From Pectobacterium betavasculorum (GTDB taxonomy: Bacteria > Pseudomonadota > Gammaproteobacteria > Enterobacterales > Enterobacteriaceae): a stretch of 64,000 nt of DNA. The position numbers were made by a program, and so were the translations under genes. How positions within the stretch are numbered: the first letter of the stretch is position 1; the number at the start of each line of letters is the position of its first letter. The stretch lies in the NCBI RefSeq assembly GCF_000749845.1, contig NZ_JQHM01000001.1:806001-870000 (forward strand), in the 5' to 3' direction. The notes below the pieces were generated by a model. That model was not told the DNA's origin, did not search any database, and worked only from the letters and a program-made list of their open reading frames with translations. Of the stretch, positions 29,515-41,743 are shown one piece after another.

Positions 29515-30371
29515 TCCAGCTCTCCTTTTTTATTCAGCAGGCGGGCGGTGCGATAGTAGATAAACAGCAACACGCCCATGACCAGCGTCAGGCAGATACT
29601 GGTGGCAGCACCAAACGGCCAATCACGGATATTGAGGAACTGGCTTTTAATCACGTTGCCGATCAGCAGATTTTTGGCACCGCCCATCAGGTCGGCCACG
29701 AAGAACAGCCCCATGGCAGGCAGCAGCACCAGCAGGCATCCAGCGATAATTCCCGGCATGGTCAGTGGGATTACCACGCGAATGAAGGTTTGCCATTTAT
29801 TTGCCCCTAGATCGCGGGCGGCTTCAAGGTAGGCTTTATCGAGTTTTTCAATACTGGAGTAGAGCGGTAGCACCATGAACGGCAACAGGATGTAAATCAG
29901 GCCGAGAATCACCGCTTCGGACGTGTACATAATACGTAGCGGTGCATCGATAAGGCCTGTCCAGAGCAAAAACTCATTCAGATGCCCGCGCGTGCTGAGG
30001 AAAATTTTCAATCCATAAATGCGGATCAGTGAGTTGGTCCAAAACGGCACTATCAGCAGAAACAGCATCAGAGGCTGAATTTTTTTCGGTAAGCGCGCCA
30101 GAATAAAGGCAAACGGATAGCCCAGCAGTAAACAGCAGAGCGTAGCGATAACGGCCATGTTCAGCGAATGCAGTAGGACTGAAGCATAAAGCGGGTCGAC
30201 CAGGCGCGTATAATTTTCCAGTGTAAAGACCAGGCTGACGAAATGCGCATCATCGCGCGTCAGAAAACTGGTTCCGATGATCATCAGGTTGGGCAGGAAA
30301 ACAAACAACACCAACCAGGCAACGATGAGTGTGATAATGGTATTTTGAAAGCGTTTACGCGAGGTCTTCAT
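29511..30371 (-). CDS. potB: Polyamine ABC permease PotB
   Basis: Second permease of the transporter, 286 residues against 275 in E. coli. The extra residues are at the N terminus ([15 protein letters not shown]), where the start is not certain. The EAA loop reads [20 protein letters not shown]. It overlaps potA by 17 bases upstream and potC by four downstream. Confidence 0.95.
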   Translation of the reverse strand: MKTSRKRFQNTIITLIVAWLVLFVFLPNLMIIGTSFLTRDDAHFVSLVFTLENYTRLVDPLYASVLLHSLNMAVIATLCCLLLGYPFAFILARLPKKIQPLMLFLLIVPFWTNSLIRIYGLKIFLSTRGHLNEFLLWTGLIDAPLRIMYTSEAVILGLIYILLPFMVLPLYSSIEKLDKAYLEAARDLGANKWQTFIRVVIPLTMPGIIAGCLLVLLPAMGLFFVADLMGGAKNLLIGNVIKSQFLNIRDWPFGAATSICLTLVMGVLLFIYYRTARLLNKKGELE

Positions 30372-31470
30372 CGTGCAGGACTACCTCCCAACTTTCCACC
30401 CAGGTGACGTCCACTTTCTGGTTGAGTGAATGGTCGAAGTCGGGATCGTCTTCGTTAAAGAACTCGCTGACCATGACCATCTTGCCGTTTTCCAGCTCAA
30501 TGTTGGATTCCAGCGTCATGCCTTTATAGTTACGCTCGCGCACGTAGCCTACCATTCCTTCTGCCTGCATTCCGTCGCCAAGCTCGTCGACGCGTAGATC
30601 TTCTGGTCGTAGCAGTACGTTGAGGTGTTGACCGACATTGACAGGAATACTGACGGTGATAACGCATTCGTGACCTTCGACCTGAGCACGCACTCGCTGT
30701 TCATCTAACTGCTCCATTACGATGGCATCAAAAATGTTGATTTCGCCGATAAAGCTGGCGACGAATAGATTTTTTGGCTCTTCGTAGATTTCACGCGGCG
30801 TGCCGTCTTGCTCGATGCGCCCATCGCGCATTACCACGATGCGATCAGACATGGTCAACGCTTCTTCCTGATCGTGCGTGACGAAAATAAAAGTGATACC
30901 CAGTTTACGTTGCAGCGCCTTAAGCTCGTTTTGCATCTGCTTACGCAGCTTATAATCGAGTGCGGACAAGGATTCATCCAGCAACAGAACCTTCGGCTGG
31001 TTAACGACGGCGCGGGCGATGGCAACGCGCTGTTGCTGTCCGCCGGATAACTGGTGCGGGCGACGCTGAGCCAGCTCATCCAACTGCACCATTTTTAACG
31101 CTTCAATCACGCGCGGCGTTATTTCTGCGGCGGGTGTTTTCTGCATACGCAGGCCAAATGCCACGTTCTCAAACACGCTGAGATGAGGAAACAATGCGTA
31201 GCTTTGAAATACGGTATTCACGTGCCGCTGCTCGGCGGGCTGGTGGGTGATATCCTGCTTTTGCAGCATGATGCTGCCACTATCGACCGTTTCCAGACCG
31301 GCAATTAGACGCAGTACGGTGGTTTTTCCGCAGCCGGATGGTCCGAGGATCGTCAGGAACTCACCGTTATTAATGGTGAGATTAAAATGTGAAATGATGT
31401 CTTTGCCACCAAAACCTTTATGGACGTTGAGCAATTCAACGACCGGCACAGTCAGAGAGTTTTCTTTCAT
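30355..31470 (-). CDS. potA: Polyamine ABC transporter ATPase PotA
   Basis: ATP-binding subunit, 371 residues. Walker A is [12 protein letters not shown], the signature is [14 protein letters not shown], Walker B is [12 protein letters not shown], and the switch His lies in FVTHDQEEA. The C-terminal TOBE-type regulatory domain begins near residue 285. It is the first gene of the operon, and the 367-bp gap to pepT should hold its promoter. Confidence 0.96.
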   Translation of the reverse strand: MKENSLTVPVVELLNVHKGFGGKDIISHFNLTINNGEFLTILGPSGCGKTTVLRLIAGLETVDSGSIMLQKQDITHQPAEQRHVNTVFQSYALFPHLSVFENVAFGLRMQKTPAAEITPRVIEALKMVQLDELAQRRPHQLSGGQQQRVAIARAVVNQPKVLLLDESLSALDYKLRKQMQNELKALQRKLGITFIFVTHDQEEALTMSDRIVVMRDGRIEQDGTPREIYEEPKNLFVASFIGEINIFDAIVMEQLDEQRVRAQVEGHECVITVSIPVNVGQHLNVLLRPEDLRVDELGDGMQAEGMVGYVRERNYKGMTLESNIELENGKMVMVSEFFNEDDPDFDHSLNQKVDVTWVESWEVVLHDEDLA

Positions 31471-31837
31471 TAAGGTATAGCTCTATTTCCTGATTTGGCC
31501 GATCACCGGCATCTCCGTTGCGATCGTGCCAAGGGTTGTCACCTTTCAGCCAGCGTGCGCAGTTAAGGGCGGCATTTTACGGGAAACGCTGTCTAACGCC
31601 AACTTGTGTGGTTCGACTTCCTGTCAACAGATGCGTAAATAGCGGTGATTCAGCCAATGAATTCGCGCGTATGTTTCCCGATTGTTACCTGATCTGAGAA
31701 CACTTCGTGATGCTAGCGACGCTTTTTGCTCTGAATTCTGGTCCCACGGTTTGTTAAATCGGGAAAAAACTGACCTGACGCAATATCTGCTGTAGTAGCC
31801 CTATCCATAATGCTTTTCAGGGTTCAGGGGGCATAAG
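31471..31837. other. Divergent potA/pepT intergenic region
   Basis: This 367-bp gap has no gene and no strong hairpin. TTGTTACCTGATCT at 31682-31695 resembles half of an FNR box. That is of interest because E. coli/Salmonella pepT is induced without oxygen by FNR, but the match is weak and the position (about 150 bp upstream) is far for activation. Confidence 0.3.
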
Positions 31838-33070
31838 ATGGATAAATTACTCGACAGATTTTTAAACTACGTTTCGTTTGATACACAGTCTAAATCCGGT
31901 GTTCGGCAGGTGCCGAGTACCGATGGCCAGTTGAAATTGGCGCGTGCGTTGCAGCAGGAACTACTCGAACTGGGATTTGAACAGGTCGTACTGAGCAAAC
32001 AGGGTTGCCTGATGGCGACGCTTCCGACGAACGTTGCCTGGTCAGTACCCGCCATCGGTTTTATTTCACATATGGATACATCGCCGGACTTTAGCGGCAA
32101 AAATGTTAATCCGCAGATTCTGGAAAACTATCGCGGCGGCGATATTGCCTTGGGCATGGGGGATGAGGTGCTGTCACCCGTGATGTTCCCAGTGTTGCAC
32201 CAGCTACTGGGGCATACGCTGATTACGACAGACGGCAAGACGCTGCTGGGGGCGGATGATAAAGCAGGGATCGCGGAAATTATTACCGCGCTGGTGCGTT
32301 TGAAAAAAAGCCAGCTACCGCACGGTGATATTCGCATTGCCTTTACGCCCGATGAAGAAATTGGCAAGGGCGCACAGTTTTTTGATGTCAAAGCGTTTAA
32401 CGCAAAATGGGCTTACACCGTAGATGGCGGTGGCGTTGGTGAACTGGAGTACGAGAACTTTAATGCCGCGTCGGTTCAGGTGAAGATTGTCGGTAACAAT
32501 GTGCATCCGGGGAGCGCGAAAGGCGTGATGGTGAACGCGCTGACGCTGGCCTCTCGCTATCATCAGCATCTGCCGGAGAGTGAATCACCGGAGCAGACGG
32601 AAGGCTATCAGGGTTTTTATCATCTTCACAGTATGAAAGGCTCTGTGGAGCGGACGGATCTGCACTATATTGTCCGGGATTTTGATCGCAACGGCTTTGA
32701 ACTGCGTAAAAAGACAATGCTGGACATTGCAGAAAAGGTCGGCGCGGGGTTGCATCCGGATTGCTACATTGAAGTCACGATTACCGACACCTACTACAAC
32801 ATGCGTGAGCAGGTTGAGCAGCATCCGCACATTATCGCGTTGGCACAGCAGGCGATGCGGGATTGCGACATTGAACCAAATATGAAGCCGATTCGCGGTG
32901 GTACTGACGGCGCACACCTGTCATTTCAGGGATTACCGTGTCCGAACCTGTTTACAGGCGGTTACAACTATCATGGTAAACATGAATTTGTCACGCTGGA
33001 AGGGATGGAAAAAGCCGTGTCTGTGATTATGCGCATTGCAGAGCTGACGGCGCTGCGTGCGAAGCCGTAA
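31838..33070 (+). CDS. pepT: Peptidase T (aminotripeptidase)
   Basis: Zinc M20-family tripeptidase of the cytoplasm, 410 residues (E. coli 408). Metal and catalytic motifs are present: [34 protein letters not shown] and the final [17 protein letters not shown]. It is divergent from the pot operon and ends near a bidirectional terminator shared with roxA. Confidence 0.96.
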   Translation: MDKLLDRFLNYVSFDTQSKSGVRQVPSTDGQLKLARALQQELLELGFEQVVLSKQGCLMATLPTNVAWSVPAIGFISHMDTSPDFSGKNVNPQILENYRGGDIALGMGDEVLSPVMFPVLHQLLGHTLITTDGKTLLGADDKAGIAEIITALVRLKKSQLPHGDIRIAFTPDEEIGKGAQFFDVKAFNAKWAYTVDGGGVGELEYENFNAASVQVKIVGNNVHPGSAKGVMVNALTLASRYHQHLPESESPEQTEGYQGFYHLHSMKGSVERTDLHYIVRDFDRNGFELRKKTMLDIAEKVGAGLHPDCYIEVTITDTYYNMREQVEQHPHIIALAQQAMRDCDIEPNMKPIRGGTDGAHLSFQGLPCPNLFTGGYNYHGKHEFVTLEGMEKAVSVIMRIAELTALRAKP

Positions 33071-33093
33071 GCGTGTCCATTTTACAGAGACGA

Positions 33094-33120
33094 ATAAGGC
33101 GGGAAGTTCCCGCCTTATCT
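33094..33120. terminator. Bidirectional terminator between pepT and roxA
   Basis: ATAAGGCGGGA (33094-33104) pairs with TCCCGCCTTAT (33108-33118) across a three-base loop. It is placed between the convergent ends of pepT and roxA, with CTTTG following on the plus side. Confidence 0.7.
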
Positions 33121-33148
33121 TTGTGTGAACAATTAGCTTAGTTTGTTT

Positions 33149-34270
33149 TTAATCCGCGAAATACCAGTAGCCGCTGTTAATCAGTACCGTGAACTGTGCG
33201 AGGAAAGAAGGATCTTCCAGCGCGTCACCCAGTTGCTCTGCATCAATGGCAGGGTGCTCAGCCAACGCAAACAGCGCGGCCTTGTGCGTACTGTTCACTT
33301 TCTCCCCGTTAACGAAGCAGTCATCCCCAACGCAGATGACGCGCAGACCGCCTAAACGGCGCAGTGGCTCACCCTGTTGCAAATACTCATACACTTCGCC
33401 AGCCTGATAAGGCGGTTCCGGCGGTGAGAGGTCAAGCTCATGACGGGACTGGGAAATAAATTCACCAAACCAGTTCTGAAAATGTTCCGGCTGTTGCACG
33501 AGCTCTAGCATCATTTTTTGCAACGCATCCAGCTCTTGGGGGAGCACGCTGGCAATATGGTCACGGGATGGGATATTCGGATCGCTGTAGCGATAGCTAC
33601 CCAGTTCGCGGGAAAGCACATAATCGGCAAAGCCGCTGACCAACTCGCGAGCATTCGGTGCACGGAAACCTACTGAGTAGTTCAGCGAATTCTCCAGCGA
33701 GTAGCCTTCGTGCGGGAAGCCCGGCGGAATATACACGATATCACCCGGTTCCAGCTCTTCATCAATAATGGCTTCAAACGGGTCGACCTGAAGCAGGTCA
33801 GGATGCGGGCAGTGCTGCTTCATGGGTATTTTTTCACCGACACGCCAGCGGCGACGTCCGGTTCCCTGAATGATGAAAACATCATACTGATCCAGATGGG
33901 AGCCTACGCCACCACCGGGAACGGAAAACGAAATCATCAAATCATCAGTACGCCAGTCTGGCAACTGTCGAAACGGCTGCATCAAGGCGGAAGAGGGTTC
34001 ATGCCAGTGGTCGACCGCCTGAACTAACAGCGACCAGTTGCTTTCCCCCAGATGATCGTAGCTCTCGAAAGGACCATGGCTCACCTGCCAGCGCCCGTTC
34101 TGATGGCTGACTAGCCGGCTATCTACCTCATTTTCCAGCGCCAGACCCGCAAGTTCGTCGGGTGAAATCGGGTCTATAAAATGAGTAAAGCCGCCTTTAA
34201 TCAGGAGCGGACGTTTTTGCCAGTAGTTCGCTAAAAAATCCTGCCAGTCGAGATTGAGCTGATAGTCCAT
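33149..34270 (-). CDS. roxA: 50S ribosomal protein L16 arginine hydroxylase RoxA (YcfD)
   Basis: JmjC-type 2-oxoglutarate/iron oxygenase that hydroxylates an Arg of ribosomal protein L16. From MDYQLNLDWQDFLANYWQKR it is 373 residues, equal to E. coli YcfD; the frame runs 30 codons further upstream without family similarity. Iron ligands H125 and D127 lie in GSHLDQYDVF, with a distal His in PHEGYSLEN. It is separated from phoQ by the ERIC-containing gap. Confidence 0.94.
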   Translation of the reverse strand: MDYQLNLDWQDFLANYWQKRPLLIKGGFTHFIDPISPDELAGLALENEVDSRLVSHQNGRWQVSHGPFESYDHLGESNWSLLVQAVDHWHEPSSALMQPFRQLPDWRTDDLMISFSVPGGGVGSHLDQYDVFIIQGTGRRRWRVGEKIPMKQHCPHPDLLQVDPFEAIIDEELEPGDIVYIPPGFPHEGYSLENSLNYSVGFRAPNARELVSGFADYVLSRELGSYRYSDPNIPSRDHIASVLPQELDALQKMMLELVQQPEHFQNWFGEFISQSRHELDLSPPEPPYQAGEVYEYLQQGEPLRRLGGLRVICVGDDCFVNGEKVNSTHKAALFALAEHPAIDAEQLGDALEDPSFLAQFTVLINSGYWYFAD

Positions 34271-34376
34271 ACTGTTTTCCAGAAATTCGTTTTTTGAGGA
34301 AATGACTGTTCTTGAAGACATGATTTTTCTTGAAGTAATCCGTATTTTAAAACAATCCACATTTTGGCACTAAGTA

Positions 34377-34651
34377 TATACTCTAAATAATTCGAGTTGC
34401 AGGAAGGCGGCAAGAGAAGGAAAAATTCGTCGGGAACGAATTTATCCAGCCAACGGCTGGCCTCCGGTGAGAGACAGGATGTCTCTCATTTCATCCCGAT
34501 GAGCTTACACAAGTAAGTGATTCGGGTGAGTGACAAATCTGCTAGAGGCAGATTTGAACGCTGCTTGCAGCGGCCCCAACGGGGCGAGGTCCACGCGAGT
34601 GGGCCGAGTAGCGTAGCCAACGTACATGCAACTTGAAGTATAACAAGTATA
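34377..34651. repeat. Expanded ERIC repeat with hairpin array (copy 3)
   Basis: The ends are ERIC (TAAATAATTCGAGTTGCAGG at left, ATGCAACTTGAAGTATAACA at right) and the ERIC centre GAGCTTACACAAGTAAGTGA is kept. Between them sit perfect hairpins: AAATTCGT/ACGAATTT (34423-34443), CCAGCC-aac-GGCTGG (34446-34460), GAGAGACA-gga-TGTCTCTC (34469-34487), CAAATCTGC/GCAGATTTG (34534-34556), GCTGC-tt-GCAGC (34560-34571), GCCCC-aac-GGGGC (34573-34585) and CCAC-gcga-GTGG (34591-34602). The element is about twice ERIC length. It fills most of the roxA-phoQ gap. Confidence 0.8.
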
Positions 34652-34679
34652 GAGGAAGCATCGCTCGCTGTACTGTCTT

Positions 34680-36134
34680 TCACCCTTCGTTCGGACTCAG
34701 GTTCTGGCGGGAGAAAATGGCCTCGACTCGGGCACCCCCCAGTGCGCTGTCGCTGATGAGGATCGCCCCCTGATACTGTTCGATAATTTCGAGGGCAACG
34801 GCAAGGCCAATACCTTGTCCGGGGCGCATGCGGTCGGCACGCTGACCACGCAGGAAGATCATTTCGCGCTTGCTTTCGTGGATGCCGGGGCCGTCGTCAT
34901 CGACAATCAGATGCAGTTTATGATCGGAATATTGCACGCTGATTTCGACAAATTCCAGACAGTACTTGCAGGCGTTATCAAGAATATTGCCCAGTACTTC
35001 CATAAAATCATTCTTCTCACCGACAAAGGTCAGCTCGGGCGGAATATCAAGCGTTAATACCACGCCTTTGCGTTGATAGACTTTATTTAACGCGGAACAT
35101 AAGCCATCCAGTAGCGCTGGAACCGAGTGCACCTCACGTATCAGTAGATTATGTTCAGAGCGTACGCTGGCACGATGCAGGTAGTAGCCAATCTGCTGCG
35201 AGATGCGGCTGATCTGCGCCAACATGATAGGCTCCGCCTGATCGATAGTAATTTCTTTGCCGGTCCGCAGCGCGCGTAATGTGGTCTGTAAAACCGCCAG
35301 CGGCGTTTTCAGACTGTGGGTGAGGTCGGTGAGGGTTGTACGGTACTTATGGTAGCGCTGGCGTTCGTTGTTCAGCAGGATATTCAGGTTTTTCACCAGG
35401 CTAAATAATTCACGTGGCGGCTTTTCATCCAACTGATCGCGCGTGCCTTTCTCTAGTTCAGCAATTTGCTTAACCAGATGCTGAATAGGACGCAGGCTCC
35501 AGTGAGCACCAAGCCAAAGCAGGGGAAGCACTAGCAGAAGATTGGCGATCAAAACATAGCTGAACCATTCCCACACCACGTCTTCCTGTTGCAACTCCTG
35601 CGGGATGCGGTCAACGACGACAATGGTGATGGAGGGAAGATGGTCGGTCTTCGGATAAACATTCACGGCGATGGAGTGCGTCAGCGCGTTGCTATGCGCA
35701 CCGTTCAGCGCCCGCAGGCTGCTTAACAGCAAGGCGTTACCGGTTAATACTGCACTGCTGGTGTCGGTATCGGTATCCAATTCATGGTAGGCCGTCTTGT
35801 TCAGCCATTCTGCTTTTATCAGCGCTTCCAGCTCGGGAACATGCTTTTCGCGCCAGAGTACGTTGCCATTCTCATCATATATCAACACCAGCGTGGGGAA
35901 ATTGATGTCAACATCGGGAGGCGTGACGATGTTCAGCTGATTATCGCGCCACTGCGCAAGACTGTAGTAGAGGTTACTTTCGCCACGCAGCAGGCGGAAT
36001 GAGGTTTTATCAAAGTTGACGCTGTAGCCGATAATGGCGACAACGCCATAGGCCAACGACAGCGCCAGCACGATGGCTGCTGTCGCGAGTAGAAAACGAA
36101 TGCGAAGCGAGAAGGGCTGCTTCTTATCACTCAT
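34680..36134 (-). CDS. phoQ: Sensor histidine kinase PhoQ
   Basis: Membrane sensor for low magnesium, acid and cationic peptides. It is 484 residues, with membrane helices near 14-36 and 193-213 enclosing a periplasmic PAS-like sensor. That sensor contains an acidic patch (LDTDTDTS). The HAMP segment follows, then the phospho-acceptor H273 ([12 protein letters not shown]) and the ATPase domain (N box DNACKYC, G boxes DDDGPGI and GQGIGLAVA). It overlaps phoP by four bases. Confidence 0.95.
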   Translation of the reverse strand: MSDKKQPFSLRIRFLLATAAIVLALSLAYGVVAIIGYSVNFDKTSFRLLRGESNLYYSLAQWRDNQLNIVTPPDVDINFPTLVLIYDENGNVLWREKHVPELEALIKAEWLNKTAYHELDTDTDTSSAVLTGNALLLSSLRALNGAHSNALTHSIAVNVYPKTDHLPSITIVVVDRIPQELQQEDVVWEWFSYVLIANLLLVLPLLWLGAHWSLRPIQHLVKQIAELEKGTRDQLDEKPPRELFSLVKNLNILLNNERQRYHKYRTTLTDLTHSLKTPLAVLQTTLRALRTGKEITIDQAEPIMLAQISRISQQIGYYLHRASVRSEHNLLIREVHSVPALLDGLCSALNKVYQRKGVVLTLDIPPELTFVGEKNDFMEVLGNILDNACKYCLEFVEISVQYSDHKLHLIVDDDGPGIHESKREMIFLRGQRADRMRPGQGIGLAVALEIIEQYQGAILISDSALGGARVEAIFSRQNLSPNEG

Positions 36135-36820
36135 GCTGGGCCTGAGGGCGTATCAATATCAAAGCGATATCCTTGTCCGCGTACGGTAGTAATTACATCT
36201 AGCGCATCTGCCTGCTGAATTTTTTTGCGTAGCCGTCCCATTAATACATCAATGGTGTGGCTTTCCCGCAGCTCCGCATCGGGATACAGCTGTAACATCA
36301 GCGACTCTTTGCTGACGACTTTACCTTTGTTGCGAATCAACGTCTCGATAATGGTGTATTCAAACGCGGTCAGCTTGATCGGAGTGCTGTGGACCATCAG
36401 TTCGCGGCGCGACAAATCGATCTCAAAGGGCGGTAAGCTGATAATTTGCGACGCCAACCCACTGTTTCGCCGCATCAGTACCTGCAAGCGTGCCACAACT
36501 TCCTCCATATGGAACGGTTTGGTCACGTAATCGTCCGCACCCGCTTCCAGCACGGCCACTTTGTCCTGCCAGCCTTCACGGGCGGTCAGCACCAGAATAG
36601 GAAGTTTGACTTGATGCGCGCGCCAGCGACGAATCATGCTCATGCCGTCTTCATCTGGCAATCCGAGGTCGACAATCGCGATGTCCGGCATATTCTCATG
36701 TAGGAAATAATCCGCTTCTTTCGCGTCAGACGCCGCGTCAACCTGATGTCCCATTTCGTTCATCTGAACGGTTAAATGATGGCGTAGTAACACATTATCT
36801 TCAACGACCAGAATCCGCAT
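36131..36820 (-). CDS. phoP: Response regulator PhoP
   Basis: OmpR-family regulator, 229 residues (E. coli 223). The receiver domain (1-120) has phospho-acceptor D51 in [11 protein letters not shown] and switch Lys in TKPFH. The winged-helix domain (about 130-222) has recognition segment [14 protein letters not shown]. It precedes phoQ, with its stop overlapping the phoQ start. In soft-rot bacteria PhoPQ controls lipid A changes, antimicrobial-peptide resistance and pectinase genes (family knowledge). Confidence 0.96.
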   Translation of the reverse strand: MRILVVEDNVLLRHHLTVQMNEMGHQVDAASDAKEADYFLHENMPDIAIVDLGLPDEDGMSMIRRWRAHQVKLPILVLTAREGWQDKVAVLEAGADDYVTKPFHMEEVVARLQVLMRRNSGLASQIISLPPFEIDLSRRELMVHSTPIKLTAFEYTIIETLIRNKGKVVSKESLMLQLYPDAELRESHTIDVLMGRLRKKIQQADALDVITTVRGQGYRFDIDTPSGPA

Positions 36821-36949
36821 CGTTATACCCTCTGTCGAATAGATAGAATCATATTTATCGAAATGTTTTTATGTAGCCTATTTTTCACGTACGTCTCCCC
36901 CCGCATATCAACATTATATGCAGAGAAGGTAATTTATTTTATTTGCTAA

Positions 36950-36983
36950 ATTATCCACGGAAAGGGTAAACCGAATATAAACA
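36950..36983 (-). promoter_or_regulatory. PhoP box and promoter of phoPQ
   Basis: On the minus strand TGTTTA-tattc-GGTTTA (36967-36983) is an exact PhoP direct repeat with five-base spacing. Eleven bases downstream is GATAAT (36950-36955), a good -10 element. This is the layout of PhoP-activated promoters in which the PhoP box replaces the -35 element, so phoPQ is likely autoactivated. The transcription start would lie about 120 bp before phoP. Confidence 0.85.
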
Positions 36984-37005
36984 AGCTGGAAATGGTTGGT
37001 GTTAT

Positions 37006-37034
37006 GGAAAACTGGCGGGCAGGACACCCGCCAG
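37006..37034 (-). terminator. Terminator of purB
   Basis: On the minus strand CTGGCGGG pairs with CCCGCCAG around a seven-base loop and is followed by TTTTCC. It is 30 bp past the purB stop. Confidence 0.8.
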
Positions 37035-37063
37035 AGAGAGTACGACATACTGCCTGAAAACGT

Positions 37064-38458
<1,395 letters not shown>

Positions 38459-38471
38459 TCAATAACAATTA

Positions 38472-38530
38472 TTTTAAGAACAATTGGTTTTAAGAACACG
38501 TGGCTTTAAGTACACGCAGTTTTTAAGAAC
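38472..38530. repeat. Four imperfect 16-bp tandem repeats upstream of purB
   Basis: TTTTAAGAAC occurs at 38472, 38488 and 38521, with a variant CTTTAAGTAC at 38504. The spacings are 16, 16 and 17 bp, and the repeats share flanking ACACG and TGG bases. They lie in the 226-bp hflD-purB gap, about 40-100 bp before the purB start. Function unknown; they may simply be a slippage product. Confidence 0.6.
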
Positions 38531-38660
38531 ATCATGTAGTTTCGATAATAACGAGTTTCAACAACGGGCTAATCTTTATCCAGCCAGTTTTAATACAAAA
38601 TCGAGTATTGCAACGCTGGCGTTAATCACACCAGCGTCAGCTATAACGGCAAGAATACCA

Positions 38661-39299
38661 TCAAACAGATGGGCAACGCGCCAATATCTGTTTCGCTTCT
38701 TTGACCAGTTGGCTGCGTGAGAACATCAACTGCAAGCGCCCGCCGCCAATCTGTTGCCAGAGCACCGTAGAGCGGATACCGGCCAGCAGCGCGGCACGTA
38801 CTTTAGCCTGCACCTGACTATTCTTTAGCACTTCCGGTGAACCGGTAACCTGAATACGTGGCCCCAATGTACTGATGACATCCACGTAAATCGCGGCCAG
38901 CGCGCTAACAATCGTTTCGGAAAGTAGCTCAAAATGCTCCAGTTGTCGTTCCAACTGCCCGATGCGCTTACCCAATTCGTCAAGCGCAGCAGATTTTGCA
39001 TTCAGCTTGCGTTCTAACGCGATCAGACTGAAGGCATAGCGTGATAATTCTGCACCAATACCTTTATTGCTGCTGGTATTCAGAATACCCAGCAGTGTTT
39101 CCAGCCCAACTTTCAAGTTTTGCTCGTCATTACCGTAAACGGCTAACGTGGACGCTGGATTGAGGTTCAACACGCTGTTCAGTGAGGTATGCAGCACATC
39201 GTTATTACAGTTCCCCGTGTGGGCCAACTGCTGGACTAAATGCGCCGATTGGCAAACGCCCGCTAGCGCCAGCGTAATTTCATAATAATTCTTAGCCAC
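38661..39299 (-). CDS. hflD: Lysogenization regulator HflD
   Basis: Membrane-associated protein that, in E. coli, binds lambda CII and lowers lysogeny. It is 212 residues with a GTG start at 39299 preceded by CAGGAG; the protein begins [20 protein letters not shown] as written and matches the E. coli start. An all-helical fold is expected. It lies two bases after the mnmA stop, so the two are coupled. Confidence 0.93.
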   Translation of the reverse strand: MAKNYYEITLALAGVCQSAHLVQQLAHTGNCNNDVLHTSLNSVLNLNPASTLAVYGNDEQNLKVGLETLLGILNTSSNKGIGAELSRYAFSLIALERKLNAKSAALDELGKRIGQLERQLEHFELLSETIVSALAAIYVDVISTLGPRIQVTGSPEVLKNSQVQAKVRAALLAGIRSTVLWQQIGGGRLQLMFSRSQLVKEAKQILARCPSV

Positions 39300-39301
39300 G
39301 G

Positions 39302-40408
39302 TTACTCCTGTAAGCGTTCTTCGATGATGCCGCCACCAAGGCAAACGTCGTCCAGATAAAAGACAGCGGATTGGCCTGGCGTTACGGCAGCGACGGGCTC
39401 ATCAAAACGTACGGTAATGCGATCGTCGCCAAGTGGGGTGACGGTGCAGGGGATATCCGCCTGACGATAACGAGTTTTTACCGTGCAGCGTAATTCAGCG
39501 GTCAGCGGTTGGCGATCGACCCAGTGTAACTGCTGTGCGATTAAGCCGTACGACATCAGGCGAGGGTGTTCGTGACCCTGCGCGACATACAGAATGTTGT
39601 TGGCGACATCTTTATCCACCACGTACCAGGGATCTTCGCCGCCGTCTTTGACGCCGCCAATACCCAGCCCTTTGCGTTGCCCCAGCGTGTGGTACATCAG
39701 CCCCTGATGTTGTCCCATCGGTTTATTGTCGTCGACAGAGAGAATCGGGCCGGGCTGTGCGGGCAGATAGCGCGCCAGAAAATCGGTGAATTTGCGCTCG
39801 CCGATGAAGCAAATACCGGTAGAGTCCTTCTTCTTCGCGGTGGCCAGTTCAAGCTCTTCGGCGATCTTACGGACCTGTGGCTTTTCCAGTTCGCCGACGG
39901 GGAACAGACTCTGTGCAATCTGTTCATGGCTTAGCGTATAAAGAAAATAGCTCTGGTCTTTGTTGCCGTCCATGCCGCGAAGCAAGCGGCTTTTGCCGTC
40001 AACATCGTGACGACGGACATAGTGGCCCGTCGCGATATAGTCCGCCCCGAGATCCTCAGCAGCGAACTCCAGGAAGGCTTTGAATTTGATTTCTTTATTG
40101 CACAGAATATCGGGATTGGGGGTACGGCCCGCTTTATATTCTTCAAGGAAGAGTTCAAACACGTTGTCCCAATATTCAGCGGCAAAATTGACGGTATGGA
40201 GTTCGATACCCAGCTTGTCGCAAACGGCCTGCGCATCGGCAAGATCCGTGGCCGCTGAGCAATATTCCGTGTCGTCGTCCTCTTCCCAGTTCTTCATGAA
40301 CAGGCCTTCAACATGATAGCCCTGTTGCTGTAACAGGTAAGCGGAAACGGAGGAATCAACACCGCCGGACATACCGACAATCACTTTTTTCTGGCTGTTA
40401 TCTGACAT
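39302..40408 (-). CDS. mnmA: tRNA 2-thiouridylase MnmA
   Basis: Thiolates uridine 34 of tRNAs for Lys, Glu and Gln, using sulfur relayed from IscS and the Tus proteins. The 368 residues equal E. coli. The PP-loop is [12 protein letters not shown]. Catalytic cysteines are C103 ([11 protein letters not shown]) and C200 ([10 protein letters not shown]). It is followed at once by hflD. Confidence 0.96.
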   Translation of the reverse strand: MSDNSQKKVIVGMSGGVDSSVSAYLLQQQGYHVEGLFMKNWEEDDDTEYCSAATDLADAQAVCDKLGIELHTVNFAAEYWDNVFELFLEEYKAGRTPNPDILCNKEIKFKAFLEFAAEDLGADYIATGHYVRRHDVDGKSRLLRGMDGNKDQSYFLYTLSHEQIAQSLFPVGELEKPQVRKIAEELELATAKKKDSTGICFIGERKFTDFLARYLPAQPGPILSVDDNKPMGQHQGLMYHTLGQRKGLGIGGVKDGGEDPWYVVDKDVANNILYVAQGHEHPRLMSYGLIAQQLHWVDRQPLTAELRCTVKTRYRQADIPCTVTPLGDDRITVRFDEPVAAVTPGQSAVFYLDDVCLGGGIIEERLQE

Positions 40409-40546
40409 GGGAGTCTCACGAACTGAAATTTACTGGTGCATTGATGCGAAAAACAAGCGCCATATTTTAGCATGTTGAACCGAGCGCTGCATCGCTATTC
40501 CTGCCGCGTGGTGGTTAGCCCGAATATGGCAAGAATAGCTAAATCT

Positions 40547-40993
40547 TTAAAAGGGCCAGTTGAATGCACCTAATACGGTTAACGGATAGCGTTCTGACTG
40601 CTGATAGCAGCGAATACTTTCTGCCACCAGCGGTGAACGAAGCTGGCGAGAATGCAAAATTTCCTCTGCGGTCACCCAGCGACAGCATTCGATGTCACTG
40701 TCGTGCGGCTGGGTGTCGACCCGCCGAGGCAGATCGAGTGCGAAGCAAAAGCGTAAAAACGGTGTGTTGTCTGGAGCAATCCATTGATGGAGGCGCAAGA
40801 AACTTTGCGGCGCGGCCTGAATGCCCGTCTCTTCCCATAGCTCACGGCTCGCCGCCTTAATCAGTGTTTCGTCGGCTTCCAAATGACCTGCGGGTTGGTT
40901 CCATAATAATTTGTCGTTAATTAACTCTTCGACGACCAGAAAATGGTTTTCGGCCTGTACCACACAGGCGACTGTCACATGGGGTTTAAACAT
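40547..40993 (-). CDS. nudJ: Nudix phosphatase NudJ (YmfB)
   Basis: Nudix hydrolase acting on thiamine pyrophosphate precursors and nucleoside di/triphosphates. It is 148 residues (E. coli 153). The Nudix box fits GX5EX7[21 protein letters not shown] followed by [12 protein letters not shown]. It overlaps rluE by eight bases upstream and is separated from mnmA by 138 bp. Confidence 0.93.
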   Translation of the reverse strand: MFKPHVTVACVVQAENHFLVVEELINDKLLWNQPAGHLEADETLIKAASRELWEETGIQAAPQSFLRLHQWIAPDNTPFLRFCFALDLPRRVDTQPHDSDIECCRWVTAEEILHSRQLRSPLVAESIRCYQQSERYPLTVLGAFNWPF

Positions 40994-41615
40994 CCGCTAT
41001 CTCCTTCCATTCTCCGGGTAACAGGTTTTCTACGGTTTGGTTGGCCATACCGTATCGAATCAGACGCAGGGTAGGATACCCGATATTTGCCGTCATGCGA
41101 CGGACTTGCCGATTACGGCCTTCATGCAGCGTGATTTTTAACCAGCAGTCGGGAATGCTTTTACGTTCGCGTATGGGCGGATTGCGCGGCCACAGCCAGC
41201 CAGGTTCAGGTACGATCTCCGCACCCGCGGGCAGCGTTTTGCCGTCATTCAACTCTAGACCGGAGCGAAAGCGCGTCAGTGCGGCCTCATCAGGAATGCC
41301 TTCAACTTGCACATAGTAAATTTTGGCCGTTTTTTTCGTTGGCTGAGTTAGCTGCGCTTGAAGCTTGCCGTCATTGGTGAGAATCATCAGGCCTTCGCTG
41401 TCGCGGTCCAGACGCCCGGCGGCATAAATACCGCTAATCGGAATGTAATCTTTCAGCGTGTGGCGTCCACCTTCGTCTGTGAATTGTGGCAGGACATCGA
41501 AGGGTTTATTGAACAGAACGATTCGACGCGGTGCGTTGTCAGGCAGCCGTTTTCTTACCGGTTGTGAGCTGAATCGTTTAACTTTGTGATTTTTAACAGG
41601 GAATTTATTCATCAT
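40986..41615 (-). CDS. rluE: 23S rRNA pseudouridine(2457) synthase RluE
   Basis: Converts U2457 of 23S rRNA to pseudouridine. The catalytic Asp is D70 in [12 protein letters not shown], and [12 protein letters not shown] is the second family motif. I place the start at [18 protein letters not shown] (209 residues). The frame extends nine codons further to an ATG at 41642, which would equal E. coli length (217), so the longer form is possible. It is divergent from icd. Confidence 0.92.
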   Translation of the reverse strand: MMNKFPVKNHKVKRFSSQPVRKRLPDNAPRRIVLFNKPFDVLPQFTDEGGRHTLKDYIPISGIYAAGRLDRDSEGLMILTNDGKLQAQLTQPTKKTAKIYYVQVEGIPDEAALTRFRSGLELNDGKTLPAGAEIVPEPGWLWPRNPPIRERKSIPDCWLKITLHEGRNRQVRRMTANIGYPTLRLIRYGMANQTVENLLPGEWKEIADV

Positions 41616-41743
41616 CTTTATAGTCGCGGATAACAAAAGCATTATACTCGAAATGGTTTGCGATTGGCGCGGGCTAAATATTCAAGTAGTATTGACACGC
41701 ATCTTACAAGTCATTAACAAAATTGCGCTCGAAGGAGAGGTTA

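Noticed and set aside
31682..31695. FNR box for pepT
   Set aside because: TTGTTACCTGATCT matches only seven of ten key positions and lies about 150 bp upstream. Kept as a note only.
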